64,000 bases of DNA. Origin: Bhargavaea cecembensis DSE10 (GTDB taxonomy: Bacteria > Bacillota > Bacilli > Bacillales_A > Planococcaceae). The position numbers and the translations under genes were made by a program. Shown here piece after piece: positions 43,634 to 52,659 of the stretch (positions are counted from its first letter, which is position 1; every line of letters starts with the position of its first letter). The stretch spans positions 62,001 to 126,000 of the forward strand of contig NZ_AOFT01000003.1 of the NCBI RefSeq assembly GCF_000348905.1, given 5' to 3'. The notes under the pieces were generated by a model, which ran no database searches, was not told the DNA's origin, and saw only the letters and a program-made list of their open reading frames with translations.

Positions 43634-44305
43634 TCAGACCCGGTACGGCTTGCCGATCCGGTGTTCATACCATTGCTGTAGCCAGTTGTACAGAATCGTC
43701 AGTGCCCAGTAGATAAGGCCGACGGCGAGGTACGCCTCGAAGAATCTCAGATTGGCTGTTGCCAGCAGTTTCCCCTGCGACAGCAGTTCCGTGACGCCGA
43801 TCGTAAACGCGAGCGACGAGTTCTTGATCAGCCCGATGAAGATGTTTCCTGTTGCCGGAATCGCGTTTCGCACTGCTTGTGGAATCACAATCCCTCTCAT
43901 GGCCTGTGCATAAGTCATGCCGACTGATACCGCGGCTTCCGCCTGCCCCTTATCGACCGATTGGAGTCCCGCGCGGAAGATTTCGGCGAGGTAGGCAGAG
44001 GTGTTCAGGCTGAACGCGATGATTGCGGCAGTTGCAGCAGACATCGCATTCAGTCCCGGGAACAGCTGCGGCAGCCCGAAGTAGATCAGGAGCAGCTGGA
44101 CAAGCGCCGGCGTTCCGCGGAAGAAGGAAATATACACTTTGGCAATCTGCAGAAGTACAGGCGTTTTATTCACAAGGATCAATGCAAGAATCACACCGAT
44201 GATCACCGCGATGATCATGGATACGATCGCCAGGTAAAGTGTCATCGGCAAATACTTGAGGAGTTCCGGAATGATTTCAATCATATAACCGAGGTCGAAA
44301 TTCAT
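43634..44305 (-). CDS. Amino-acid ABC transporter permease (TcyL/M-like)
   Basis: A 223-residue HisM-type permease with about five helices and the coupling loop EAAVSVGMTYAQAMRGIVIP. A single permease gene implies a homodimer, whereas B. subtilis TcyL and TcyM form a heterodimer. It lies between the ATPase and the binding-protein genes. The ribosome site before ATG 44305 is weak, in an AT-rich stretch. Confidence 0.92.
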   Translation of the reverse strand: MNFDLGYMIEIIPELLKYLPMTLYLAIVSMIIAVIIGVILALILVNKTPVLLQIAKVYISFFRGTPALVQLLLIYFGLPQLFPGLNAMSAATAAIIAFSLNTSAYLAEIFRAGLQSVDKGQAEAAVSVGMTYAQAMRGIVIPQAVRNAIPATGNIFIGLIKNSSLAFTIGVTELLSQGKLLATANLRFFEAYLAVGLIYWALTILYNWLQQWYEHRIGKPYRV

Positions 44306-44345
44306 TTACATACACCGCCAACAATTAAATTAAAGTGTTGAGCCA

Positions 44346-45143
44346 TCAGTGCGCCTCCGGGGTGATGGTTTCGTCGGTCGCCTGCATGGCGGTTTTCTGA
44401 CGGGCAGACGCATTTCTGTAGCTTTGCAGGAATTTCTTCGTCCGTTCGTTTTTCGGATGATCAAAAATGTCTTCGGGCGAGCCTTCCTCGACCACGAATC
44501 CATCCGCCATGAACACGACGCGGTCCGCGATTTCACGGGCAAACTCCATTTCGTGGGTGACGATCACCATCGTTTTCTGTTCTTCTGCAATGCGGGCAAT
44601 GACCCTGAGCACTTCCCCTACCCATTCGGGGTCGAGCGAAGAGGTCGGCTCATCGAACAGGATGGCATACGGGTTCACTGCAAGCGCACGGGCAATCCCG
44701 ACCCGCTGCTGCTGGCCGCCGGACAGGGCGACCGGGTAGTTGGCCTCTTTATCCGACAGCCCGACTTCCTTCAGCAAAGCACGGCTCTTTTCGTAGGCTT
44801 CGCTCTTTTTCATTTTCTTGGCGACGATCAGGGCATGCGCCACATTTTCAAGAGCGGACTTGTTCTTGAACAGGTTATAGTGCTGGAACACCATGGACGT
44901 CTGCATGCGCAGTCGGTTGATGTCCGCACGCTTGGCGGATTGGGCATCAACCATCTGGTCGCCGATCTGGATCACACCGGAATCCGGGCGCTCGAGAAAG
45001 TTCAGGCAGCGGAGCAAAGTGGACTTTCCCGATCCCGAAGGCCCGATAATGACCACCACTTCCCCGTCATTGACCTCGAAATTTATTCCTTTCAGCACTT
45101 CTGTGCGGTTAAAGCTTTTTTTCAGATCTGTGACCTTGATCAT
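44346..45143 (-). CDS. tcyN: Amino-acid ABC transporter ATP-binding protein (TcyN-like)
   Basis: A 265-residue ATPase with Walker [11 protein letters not shown]-loop VFQHYNLF, signature LSGGQQQR, Walker [14 protein letters not shown] and the switch VTHEMEF. It powers the permease encoded next. The start is ATG 45143, 4 to 5 bases after GGGAGGT. The open frame continues far upstream into the secreted propeller gene, but the promoter at 45199-45227 and this ribosome site mark the true start. First gene of the operon. Confidence 0.95.
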   Translation of the reverse strand: MIKVTDLKKSFNRTEVLKGINFEVNDGEVVVIIGPSGSGKSTLLRCLNFLERPDSGVIQIGDQMVDAQSAKRADINRLRMQTSMVFQHYNLFKNKSALENVAHALIVAKKMKKSEAYEKSRALLKEVGLSDKEANYPVALSGGQQQRVGIARALAVNPYAILFDEPTSSLDPEWVGEVLRVIARIAEEQKTMVIVTHEMEFAREIADRVVFMADGFVVEEGSPEDIFDHPKNERTKKFLQSYRNASARQKTAMQATDETITPEAH

Positions 45144-45165
45144 ATGGTACCTCCCTACTACGATT

Positions 45166-45181
45166 AACCCTATTAGGTTAG
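45166..45181. promoter_or_regulatory. Possible operator downstream of the sulfur-operon promoter
   Basis: TAACC-CTATTA-GGTTA is an inverted repeat lying between the -10 box and the ATPase start. Its position suits a repressor such as a CymR-like or LysR-type sulfur regulator; the identity is not known. Confidence 0.4.
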
Positions 45182-45198
45182 TAGGTTTAACTGGAGTT

Positions 45199-45227
45199 AG
45201 TATAGTGTGATATTTCTTCATCGTCAA
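45199..45227 (-). promoter_or_regulatory. SigA promoter of the sulfur operon
   Basis: On the minus strand TTGACG (45227-45222), 17 bases, then TATACT (45204-45199). It lies 55 bases upstream of the ATPase start. Confidence 0.82.
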
Positions 45228-45275
45228 TAAGATTGTTTTACTCCATAAATGTAAGCGCTCTACTTTAACTGCAAA

Positions 45276-45314
45276 GTAAAACCCCAGTTGCAGTTTCCAT
45301 TCTGCAACAGGGGT
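45276..45314 (-). terminator. Terminator of the propeller gene, inside its extended open frame
   Basis: On the minus strand ACCCCTGTTGCAG and CTGCAACTGGGGT pair around AATGGAAA and are followed by TTTACTTT. It lies between the expected stop of the propeller gene and the sulfur-operon promoter. Confidence 0.8.
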
Positions 45315-45326
45315 CGGATTCATCTC

Positions 45327-46967
45327 TATTAAATTCTTCTTCCCTTTGGATGATTCAAACTCGTATACCGCCACCGTTCCCGACACTTCATGGGTCGCTG
45401 CGAGCAGCGGCTTGCCGATCGGGCTGTCATCGGCCGGGATAAATTGCAGGCCTTCCGGAGAGACGTCCCCCTTCACGTCTTCGCTAAAGTCACGGCTCGT
45501 GATGAACGTGGTGAACTTCGGTTTTTCCGGACGGCTCAGGTCATAGACCATGATCCCGCTCGTACGCTCCAGGGCGATGAAAGCATATGTCGTTCCGTTG
45601 ATGACACCCGTCACGATGGTTTCCGGTTCCGGCCCTTTGGAAGAGCTGCGGTCATCATAGGCAATTTCATCGTTTGTCGTATTGAAGAATTTCGGAAGTG
45701 CCTTGGCAGTGACTTTCTCGAATTCGTTGCCGCTGTCATAGACAAGATCCATCGTTTCGGCGTCGAAGATGGAGAAGCTGCGTGCGCCGTATGTATAGAG
45801 CGCCTCATAATCGCCGTTTTCATTTTTTCCGTTCTCCAGGGTGATCTTCGTATCGGCCAGTTCATCCAGCAGCCCCTTGTCCAACAGGCGGTCCAGCTGT
45901 TTCTGGTTATACCCTTCGTAGTGCTCGGCGTTGAGTTTGATTTGGCCTGAAATATCGCCGATTTCGGCTTCCTCGGAATATGCGTCATAGTCCCTCGCAT
46001 CGCCTTCGTTCGGCGTCACGATGTAGGTCTTCTCGCCGCCAGTGAATGTATCGATGGCATCCGGCATATAGAGGCCGAGGAGCGGCAATTGCTCCAGCTT
46101 CGTCTCGCCATTTTCTTTTCCGTCGAGCTCGTTGCCAGGGAGCGAGTGGTCTTTCACGCCGAGCCCTTTGACATCGATGATCCGATCGGCCTCCAGGTCG
46201 ACTGTTGCGATGGCGTTGTTTTCCTGGAGTGTCACGAACGCCTTTTTGCTGTCGTCGGACACCGTGATGAACTCCGGCTCCAGCTGCTGCAGGACGCTGC
46301 CTTCCGAAGAGACGCGGACCTGGTTATCCAGCGGCACGCCTTCGAACGTCAGCGTCTTTGCGGTAAGCGTGTCCAGGTCGATGACGGAGATGCTGCCTTC
46401 CGGATCGACCGAATAATCATCTGCCGGCTCTCCTTCGTTGGCGGCCAGCAGTTTCTTGCCGTCCGGTGTGAACGTCACCATGTCCGGCAGTGCGCCGACC
46501 TGAATTTGATCGACGAATTTTCCTCCCTTCGTCAGCAGGACGACGTATCCCGGGTCCATCTTCGGGTCACTGACAACGGACAGCGCGACCAGGTCACGCT
46601 CAGGGTGGACTGCCACACTCGTGATGTCGTCCACATCACGGATATCAAACTCAGCAAGATGGATGCGGTCCAGCCGCTTCATGTTCTTGAATACACCAGT
46701 GTCCAGCCGCTCGAATGACACCACATCGATTGCCGACTCCGCTCCGTTCGTCACAAATGCCCTCTTCAGCTTCTCGTCGTAGGCAAGGATCTCCGTCCCG
46801 CCTTCACCCGAACCGCTGTCATACATACCGACCTGAGTAGCAGTCAGATGACCGCCCTGATACTGGAAAAATGACGGCTCCTCCCCAAGCACCTTATAGC
46901 TTTGTCCTCCCGCAATCAGCAGCCCGGCGGCGGCCACACCCGTCCACACGATATTCCTGAACTTCAC
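45327..46967 (-). CDS. Secreted choice-of-anchor-I / beta-propeller protein, stop codon missing
   Basis: About 547 residues: a signal sequence (residues ~5-25) and a WD-like propeller with repeats such as [15 protein letters not shown] and [20 protein letters not shown], and a second part with [15 protein letters not shown]. This is the choice-of-anchor-I family, often in phosphatase-like surface proteins. The GTG at 46967 is 7 bases from GGAGGG. The frame has no stop at its natural end; AATTTAATAG near 45,330 would read AAT-TAA-TAG with one T fewer. As written it runs in frame through a terminator into the ATPase. Confidence 0.75.
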
Positions 46968-47057
46968 TCCGGTTCCCTCCACTCAAATGCATTCAAAGGA
47001 GAGCGTAACAATCGAATGTTGAGAGGTTGTTGAGGACATGTTTAAGATCCGTCCAAT

Positions 47058-47096
47058 AAAAAACCCTTCTGCGGCAACGACCCGCAGAAGGATGGA
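47058..47096 (-). terminator. Terminator of the cupin gene
   Basis: CCTTCTGCGG and CCGCAGAAGG around GTCGTTG, followed on the minus strand by GTTTTTTATT. Confidence 0.9.
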
Positions 47097-47103
47097 TTCA
47101 ATC

Positions 47104-47451
47104 TTATAGGAGAATGTCGCTTTCCTTGAGGCCCTCCCCCTCAATTACGAGGGCGGTCATCCCCTTTTCCGAGCGGGTCTCGTGCCACTCGCCCCTGTCC
47201 CAAAAGACGGCCGATCCTTCCCGGACTGGGTGATACCGCTTTTCTTCATTGCAGACGGTCCCGCTGCCGCTGAGCACGATCATCACCTGCGGCACCGAGG
47301 CCTCGTGGTACGCGATGACCCCGTTTTCCCCGAGCGTCATCAGTGCGGTCTGAAAGCGGCCTCCGGAGCGGACAAACGGCTGGACGGTAAAGTCGGATCC
47401 GCCGTGGGTGACTGGCTTCGCTGTGCCCGCATCAAACCGAAAGAACTTCAT
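47104..47451 (-). CDS. Cupin-domain protein
   Basis: A 115-residue single-domain cupin starting MKFFRFDAGTAKPVTHGGSD, with the metal-site pattern HEASVPQVMIVLSGSG and FWDRGEWHETRS. It could bind a metal and act as a small dioxygenase or sensor. The ATG at 47451 overlaps the stop of the nitronate monooxygenase gene (ATGA), so the two are coupled; AGAAGAGGA is the ribosome site. Confidence 0.87.
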   Translation of the reverse strand: MKFFRFDAGTAKPVTHGGSDFTVQPFVRSGGRFQTALMTLGENGVIAYHEASVPQVMIVLSGSGTVCNEEKRYHPVREGSAVFWDRGEWHETRSEKGMTALVIEGEGLKESDILL

Positions 47452-48467
47452 TCCTCTTCTCCGATCAGCCTTCTGACGATCTCGGAAACCTTGCCGCGCC
47501 TGGCTTTCCATCCGCTCTCACCCGACCAGAGCGACAGCAGGCCCGCCTTGCCCTGTTTGCCGGCCGCCGAGCGGATCTGCTTGGTCAGGTCGTTCTGGAT
47601 CGGGTACGGGGCAATCGCTGCTTCTGCCATTTCCTCGATAAAGCGGTTGTTGAGCCCGCGCGCGTTTTTGCCGCTGAATGCCTTGGTGATCACCGTCTCG
47701 CCTTCATCGGAGTTCAGGATCGCTTCCTTATGCAAGTCATTCGCGCCGCTTTCCTCCGTGACGAGGAGCGCGGTTCCGACCTGGACCGCGGAAGCTCCGG
47801 CGTCCAGCGCCGCGCGGACCGTTTCCGCGTCGTGGATGCCGCCGGCAGCGATGACCGGCACCGTCAGCCTGGCCTCGGCGAGCAGCTCATGGAGCGTCAG
47901 GAAGCGGTCATCTCCGATGAATGCACCGCGGTGCCCCCCCGCTTCCTTGCCCTGCAGCACGACCGCATCCATCCCGCTCCGCTCCGCTTCCAAGGCTTCT
48001 TCCGGCGTTGTCGCCGTGCCGATCAGCAAAGCGCCCGCATCCTTCAGCTTGCGGACCGTCTCCTCATCGGGCAGCCCGAACGTGAACGACACCACCTCCA
48101 CACCTTCATCGATCAAGACGTCCACTTGGCGCGCAAACTCGCTCTCGCTCAGCGCCGGCGTTTCCCCGGGCAGCCCAAGCTCCTCACGAAAAGGTGCCAG
48201 CGCCCGGTGCGCCTCCCCGATCACCGCCTCGTCACGCTCCGGCCGCTCCGGCACGAACAGGTTGACGCTGAACGGCTTATCGGAGAGGTTCCGGATTTTC
48301 CGGATGGCCGCCCGCGTCTCCTCGGCCGTCATATACCCCGCCCCGAGCGAACCGAGAATACCCGCCTCCAGGCACGCCGCGACAAACCCGGGCGTGGTCG
48401 AGCCGGCCATTGGCGCCTGGATGATCGGGTACTCCATCTCGAGTGCTTTCCACCAGTTTGTGTTCAT
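47448..48467 (-). CDS. Nitronate monooxygenase (2-nitropropane dioxygenase family)
   Basis: A 339-residue FMN-dependent TIM barrel. It has the IIQAPMAGSTTPGFVAACL opening, VVLQGKEAGGHRGAF with the catalytic His, and VIAAGGIHDAETV and SAVQVGTALLVTEES for FMN phosphate binding. It oxidises propionate-3-nitronate or other nitronates. The ATG at 48467 is 7 bases from AAAGGAGA; the upstream open frame is discarded. Coupled to the cupin gene. Confidence 0.92.
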   Translation of the reverse strand: MNTNWWKALEMEYPIIQAPMAGSTTPGFVAACLEAGILGSLGAGYMTAEETRAAIRKIRNLSDKPFSVNLFVPERPERDEAVIGEAHRALAPFREELGLPGETPALSESEFARQVDVLIDEGVEVVSFTFGLPDEETVRKLKDAGALLIGTATTPEEALEAERSGMDAVVLQGKEAGGHRGAFIGDDRFLTLHELLAEARLTVPVIAAGGIHDAETVRAALDAGASAVQVGTALLVTEESGANDLHKEAILNSDEGETVITKAFSGKNARGLNNRFIEEMAEAAIAPYPIQNDLTKQIRSAAGKQGKAGLLSLWSGESGWKARRGKVSEIVRRLIGEEE

Positions 48468-48606
48468 TTGATCGTCTCCTTTGGTTGCCATTTCCGCCGT
48501 CCAATCTCCACCCATTCCCTTTCTCGTTCTGCCCTTCGATTTCCTTCCTGCATGCCCCGCCCCCGTCCCGGGTAGACAGACAGTATTCGGGACCGGAGGT
48601 GCCGCC

Positions 48607-49134
48607 ATGGAACAGCTCTGGAGAGCATTTGACGGGGTGATCCCGCTGTTTGTATTCACAGCCGCCGTTACAGGTGTGATTTTTGCCGTTATTCATTTGC
48701 GGAATCCCGGCCTGAGCCGAAAGAGAATCTTCGTCAACGTCCTGTTCGCACTGAGCGTCATGGCGATCCTGTTCATCACGCTGTACCCGAAGGATCCCGG
48801 TCCCACAGGCGAACAGAACATCAATCTCATTCCATTCAAAAGCATGACGGAGATGATTGCCAATGCCGTCAGTCCGGGCGTCCCGCTCCGCAATATCGTG
48901 CTGAACATCCTGCTGTTCGTGCCGTTCGGATTCCTGTTCGGGGCGAGAGGGACTGTCCGCCGTCACCTGGTTTTAAAAGGGACGCTGGCCGGCCTGCTGC
49001 TGTCGGGTGGTGTGGAAACAGTCCAGTACTTCCTCGGGCGAACGACGGATGTGGATGATGTCATCCTGAATACGTTCGGGGCACTGGTCGGGTGTGGGGC
49101 GTGGAAGATGGTTGATATGAAAAAAGCTCCCTAG
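48607..49134 (+). CDS. VanZ-family membrane protein
   Basis: A 175-residue protein with about five helices. It has NLIPFKSM, NILLFVPFGFLFG and VDDVILNTFGALVG, the VanZ hallmarks. VanZ confers low-level teicoplanin tolerance by an unknown route, and most homologues are of unknown role. GGAGGTG lies 5 bases before ATG 48607. The phased array A5 lies downstream before a weak terminator at 49478. Confidence 0.9.
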   Translation: MEQLWRAFDGVIPLFVFTAAVTGVIFAVIHLRNPGLSRKRIFVNVLFALSVMAILFITLYPKDPGPTGEQNINLIPFKSMTEMIANAVSPGVPLRNIVLNILLFVPFGFLFGARGTVRRHLVLKGTLAGLLLSGGVETVQYFLGRTTDVDDVILNTFGALVGCGAWKMVDMKKAP

Positions 49135-49258
49135 ATAGGGGCCATTGAAAAAGTCCAATGTAAAAGCCACACTCAAATTTTTGAGTGCCGGCTCTTAACT
49201 AGCACCAGACGGTTTCAGGTGAAATCCGGCAGCAACAAATGATTGCATCTTCCGTCGA

Positions 49259-49402
49259 TTTCGTCATTCGGGGACTTAATTTCGGCATTCAACGCCCCGA
49301 TTTCGTCATTCGTCCGCTTTCAGAACGCGAATGGCGAAATTACCCGGTCGAATGACGAGATTGGATGAATGAATGACGAGATCAAACGGATGAATGATGA
49401 AA
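49259..49402. repeat. Phased word array with orientation switch (array A5)
   Basis: TTTCGTCATTCG-type words begin at 49259, 49280 and 49301, then the reverse-complement word ATGRCGARA begins at 49331, 49352, 49373 and 49394. Each half keeps a pitch of exactly 21 bases. The two halves face each other, so the whole can fold as an imperfect hairpin. It lies between convergent vanZ and pstS-like genes. Confidence 0.85.
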
Positions 49403-49477
49403 TCACCACCTGCGGCTGGATTACGATCACCACCGCCTCCGGTCATCATTCGTCCACACTGGATTGATTTTTCCGTG

Positions 49478-49503
49478 GCCGCCCCTAAAAGGCGGCTTTT
49501 ATA
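49478..49503 (+). terminator. Plus-strand terminator beyond array A5
   Basis: GCCGCC and GGCGGC around CCTAAAA, followed by TTTTATATT. It would end transcripts that run from vanZ through the array. Confidence 0.65.
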
Positions 49504-49508
49504 TTGAT

Positions 49509-50654
49509 TTACTCACCGATCCCCACATACCCGGTCTTCTCCACGATCTCCTGCCCTTCCTCCGATAGGATCCAGTCGATGAACGGCGCGACGTTCGGGT
49601 TGTCGGTGCCGGCGGTGATGGCGTACAGTTCGCTGACGATCGGGTAGTCGCCGGAGCGGATGTTGTCCGCGGTCGGCTCCACACCGTCGACCGCGAGCAG
49701 CCGGACGTCATGGTTGCCGATCATCGACTGGGAATAAAACCGGAACGTGTAGCCGATCGCGCCGCCGTAGTTCCGGTAGTCGGCGACATCTTCAATGATG
49801 CCGCTCATGAGGTCTGCAGTCTGTTCGGTCGGCGCCTCCATGATCGGCGTGTCTCCCATGAACGCTTCGAGCGCCGTCTGGCTGCCGCTGTCCGGCGGCC
49901 GCTGGTAGGCGCGAATCTCCGTGCTAGGACCTCCGACTTCCTTCCAGTTGGTGATTTCACCGGCGTAGATACCGCGTATTTCTTTCTGGCTGAGGCCATC
50001 GACCGGATTTTTCCGGTTGACGAAGAAGACGAACGCTTCCTTGCCGATCGGCGTGAGGTCCAGTTCTTTTCCGGCCTGTCTTGCCCGTTCTTTTTGGGCC
50101 TCCGATGGGCCTGCCGCAAAAATCAGATCCACTTCACCGTTTATGAGGCTCTCGTACGCCTGTCCGGTGCGGTTCGACATCACTTCGCTCATGTACGGGT
50201 CATAATCCTTCTCCGGATACACCGCCTGCGCGAACGCGGCGTAGAGCGGATAAAGCGCCGTCGCTCCGTCAATTACGGGCAGGTCGCCTTCCATCCTGAA
50301 GGTTCCCGGTCCATCCAGTGAAACCGCTTTTGTTCCCTCCGCGAATGGTGAATACTCGTACAGCGCGACGCCGTCCGCATGCACGACCGGCTTCGTCAGC
50401 TTATACAGCGAAGGCGAGGCGATGAGAAACCCGATGGCGAGAAGCCCAAGCGGAATGCCGAACACAATCTTTTTCCGTCGGACTCCAAATATGGCGAAGC
50501 CGAACCATAAGATCACCGCAAGCACACCCGCCACCGTCACCGGCAGCCACGCCTGCCCGCCGGCAAACAGCACCATGAACAGCAAAGGCGCAGACAGGAA
50601 CATTACAAAGACCACAATCCCGACAAACCCCAACACCTGCCCGGCCCGCTTCAT
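49509..50654 (-). CDS. Membrane-anchored PstS-like phosphate-binding protein
   Basis: A 381-residue protein with three hydrophobic segments at the N-terminus (residues ~8-30, 38-58, 65-85), then a PstS-like binding domain (DGATALYPLYAAFAQAVYPE, GAIGYTFRFYSQSM, PFIDWILSEEGQ). Canonical PstS proteins are lipoproteins, so anchoring by several helices is unusual. The ATG at 50654 follows GGGGGTG at 6 bases. No pst transporter genes are adjacent, so a sensing or accessory role is possible. Confidence 0.82.
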   Translation of the reverse strand: MKRAGQVLGFVGIVVFVMFLSAPLLFMVLFAGGQAWLPVTVAGVLAVILWFGFAIFGVRRKKIVFGIPLGLLAIGFLIASPSLYKLTKPVVHADGVALYEYSPFAEGTKAVSLDGPGTFRMEGDLPVIDGATALYPLYAAFAQAVYPEKDYDPYMSEVMSNRTGQAYESLINGEVDLIFAAGPSEAQKERARQAGKELDLTPIGKEAFVFFVNRKNPVDGLSQKEIRGIYAGEITNWKEVGGPSTEIRAYQRPPDSGSQTALEAFMGDTPIMEAPTEQTADLMSGIIEDVADYRNYGGAIGYTFRFYSQSMIGNHDVRLLAVDGVEPTADNIRSGDYPIVSELYAITAGTDNPNVAPFIDWILSEEGQEIVEKTGYVGIGE

Positions 50655-50827
50655 GTCAGGCACCCCCATTGTCTCTTGTTATTTCCAACTATTGCATAAA
50701 CCCCGGTGACCCGCAATCCTTATTTCGTGTAGAATAAAGTCATGATGAAGGGGTCGGTCGGGTATGATTAGCACGCACAGAATACTATGTGCGCACCCGG
50801 TCCCCCATCCTGAAAGCAGGTGAAGTC

Positions 50828-51016
50828 ATGAAGAAACTGAGCAATTTCTTTTTTGCGCTCATGATCCTCGGTGTGATTCCGGTGGCTCTGGCGTTTTTCG
50901 ATATCGGACGGAGCTTTTACAATGACTATCGCTGGTGGTTCACAGGCATTCTCTGGACCGGAATCATCGGCAACTGGATCACCGAACGGAAAATCCGGAA
51001 GCAGCAGACGGCCTGA
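50828..51016 (+). CDS. Small membrane protein (62 aa)
   Basis: It reads MKKLSNFFFALMILGVIPVA, a soluble segment and a second hydrophobic stretch (WWFTGILWTGIIGNWI), ending with a basic tail. AGGTGA lies 4 bases before ATG 50828. A terminator and then array A6 follow. No family recognised. Confidence 0.65.
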   Translation: MKKLSNFFFALMILGVIPVALAFFDIGRSFYNDYRWWFTGILWTGIIGNWITERKIRKQQTA

Positions 51017-51047
51017 ACACGCGTGCTTTGAGCAGGCGTGTTTTTTT
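51017..51047 (+). terminator. Terminator of the small membrane gene
   Basis: ACACGCGTGCT and AGCAGGCGTGT arms followed by TTTTTTTG. Array A6 begins 12 bases later. Confidence 0.78.
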
Positions 51048-51058
51048 GTGTCTTCGTT

Positions 51059-51190
51059 TTGGTGTCGGCAACCCGCAAGTTCGTGACCGCAATGACCGAG
51101 TTCGCGGCCGCAACCCGCGAGTTCGCGACCGCAACTCGCGATTTCGCGGCGGCAGCATGCTATTTCGCGGCCGCACCCCATGCTTTCGCG
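51059..51190 (+). repeat. Phased word array, 21-bp pitch, word TTCGCGGCCGCA (array A6)
   Basis: Units begin at 51059, 51080, 51101, 51122, 51143, 51164 and 51185, exactly 21 bases apart. The word is TTCGCG followed by GCCGCA or ACCGCA; the last 8 to 9 bases of each unit vary. It lies between a terminator and the end of a convergent lipoprotein gene. The rest of the gap (51206-51456) shows no gene or array. Confidence 0.88.
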
Positions 51191-51456
51191 TCCCCGCGCA
51201 TCGCGCATACCCACGGCAGCCCAATGACAACAAAAAACGCATGCCGCGTGCATGCGTCCGCCTCCGTCATCCTCTGCGCCTGATCGGGACGCCCACTTTC
51301 TTTTTCCGAAAGCGGGCAGGTTCCCATGTTTCCGGTGCCATCCTGCGGAACAGGAATCGCCGTAAGAAGCTCACTGGCTGCGCCTCCTCCATTCAATTTT
51401 TGCAGCGCTTCTCCAGCCGGCCCATCCGAACCCGGGCCGGCTCCGTCCGTCTTCCC

Positions 51457-52074
51457 CTAGAACCGGATTTCGAATTCACTATCGCCGGTGCGAAGGGTCA
51501 GCACGTCCGCGTCAGTCTCTTGCAAAATAAACCCAATGTTCCCGGCCTTCACTTCGCCCGGGGCAATCATGCCGCCGAGCTCTTCCCGATAAATATCGTC
51601 TTCCCAATGGAGCGTCTCCCCCGTGTCGGTGCCGATTGCCGAGACCGGATCAAACTGAATGGGCTCTTCGCCGGTGTTCCGGACTTCGACGAACAGCTTG
51701 ATGAACTTAAATGCCTCCCCGCCGGTGAATCGACCGGACGCCGGCTCGTAGCGAAGCATTTTCGTTTCCCTGATTGTCAGTTCACCCTGGCCCGCGACCA
51801 CCCGCTTCTGCTCGCCGGACGCCTTCAGAACTTCCATCTCGCCCCGGCTGTCATGCATCCTCTCGCCGGGCCTCGTGAGCCTCCGGTCATCCGTCACGTT
51901 CGGATTCGGCTTGTAGCCCCCGTAATAGGCCGGCACCTCCGACAGCCTGTCCGCCTGCAGGGCAGCGGCCTCCACCTGTCGCTCCGGCGGTGCCTGTTCC
52001 ACCGGTGCGGTCACATCCATCATGCATCCCGAAAAGAACAACGTTGCAAGCCCGATCACCAACAGCCGTCTCAT
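51457..52074 (-). CDS. Lipoprotein with DUF4352-like domain
   Basis: A 205-residue exported lipoprotein with lipobox FFSGC (about residues 13-17), a proline-rich spacer and a C-terminal immunoglobulin-like domain (FIKLFVEVRNTGEEPIQFDP, typical of DUF4352). The ATG at 52074 is 7 bases after GGAGG. Role at the cell surface unknown. Confidence 0.82.
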   Translation of the reverse strand: MRRLLVIGLATLFFSGCMMDVTAPVEQAPPERQVEAAALQADRLSEVPAYYGGYKPNPNVTDDRRLTRPGERMHDSRGEMEVLKASGEQKRVVAGQGELTIRETKMLRYEPASGRFTGGEAFKFIKLFVEVRNTGEEPIQFDPVSAIGTDTGETLHWEDDIYREELGGMIAPGEVKAGNIGFILQETDADVLTLRTGDSEFEIRF

Positions 52075-52218
52075 CGCGCAGCCTCCCTGTGTCCGCTCTT
52101 CCTTCCGCCCCGTTTGCCCCCACCATACCCCGCCCGTATGAAGGCCATATGAAGCGCATTTAAGGAGTTTGTTAAGGATCAAAAAAGCGCATGCGGCTGT
52201 CCGCATGCGCCCATTCCT

Positions 52219-52416
52219 TTATTCGCTGATTTCCTTGACCCGGCCGACCTGCCCGTCCTCCAGGCGCACCTTGATGCCATGGGGATGGGTCGGTGAATTC
52301 GTGAGGAGGTCCTTTACGACCCCTTCGGTCAGCGCGCCCGTGCGCTGGTCTTTTTTGAGTACGATCTTCACGCGCTGGCCGGGCTTCACGTCCGCGCGGG
52401 TTTTGCCGTCTTTCAT
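52219..52416 (-). CDS. ywbE: YwbE-family protein
   Basis: A 65-residue protein with the highly conserved VKPGQRVKIVLKKDQRTG and LTNSPTHPHGIKVRLEDGQV, characteristic of YwbE. The fold is a small beta-barrel similar to KOW domains; the function is unknown. Start at ATG 52416. Single gene. Confidence 0.95.
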   Translation of the reverse strand: MKDGKTRADVKPGQRVKIVLKKDQRTGALTEGVVKDLLTNSPTHPHGIKVRLEDGQVGRVKEISE

Positions 52417-52503
52417 CCAAATCCGCTCCTTCCTTACTACGTTGTACCACGTTTAACCGGTTCTGTAACGGGAGAACCTATGGATTCGAAGGGAGTGTTT
52501 GGG

Positions 52504-52659
52504 ATGAAGAAAGGTAACCGGGAGCCGCATGAGCGTATGGCCGAGACGAACAACGGCCTCCGCGACACGCAGGAAGTGCTTTACCAGGACGAATTCAAGC
52601 GTGCGGACGCCGCTGGCAAAAAGAACAGCCAGCCGGGCAGCCGCCATCAGGAAAAATGA
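52504..52659 (+). CDS. Small hydrophilic protein (51 aa)
   Basis: It reads MKKGNREPHERMAETNNGLR and continues highly charged to ...SQPGSRHQEK. There are no hydrophobic stretches, so it is probably disordered, and it resembles small acid-tolerant or spore-type proteins only in composition. GGGAG is 8 bases before ATG 52504. A strong terminator immediately follows, which supports it as a real transcript. Confidence 0.6.
   Translation: MKKGNREPHERMAETNNGLRDTQEVLYQDEFKRADAAGKKNSQPGSRHQEK

Noticed and set aside
44346-46982. A natural 878-residue fusion of propeller and ABC ATPase
   Set aside because: A terminator, a SigA promoter and a ribosome site lie between the two parts, so a lost stop codon is more likely.
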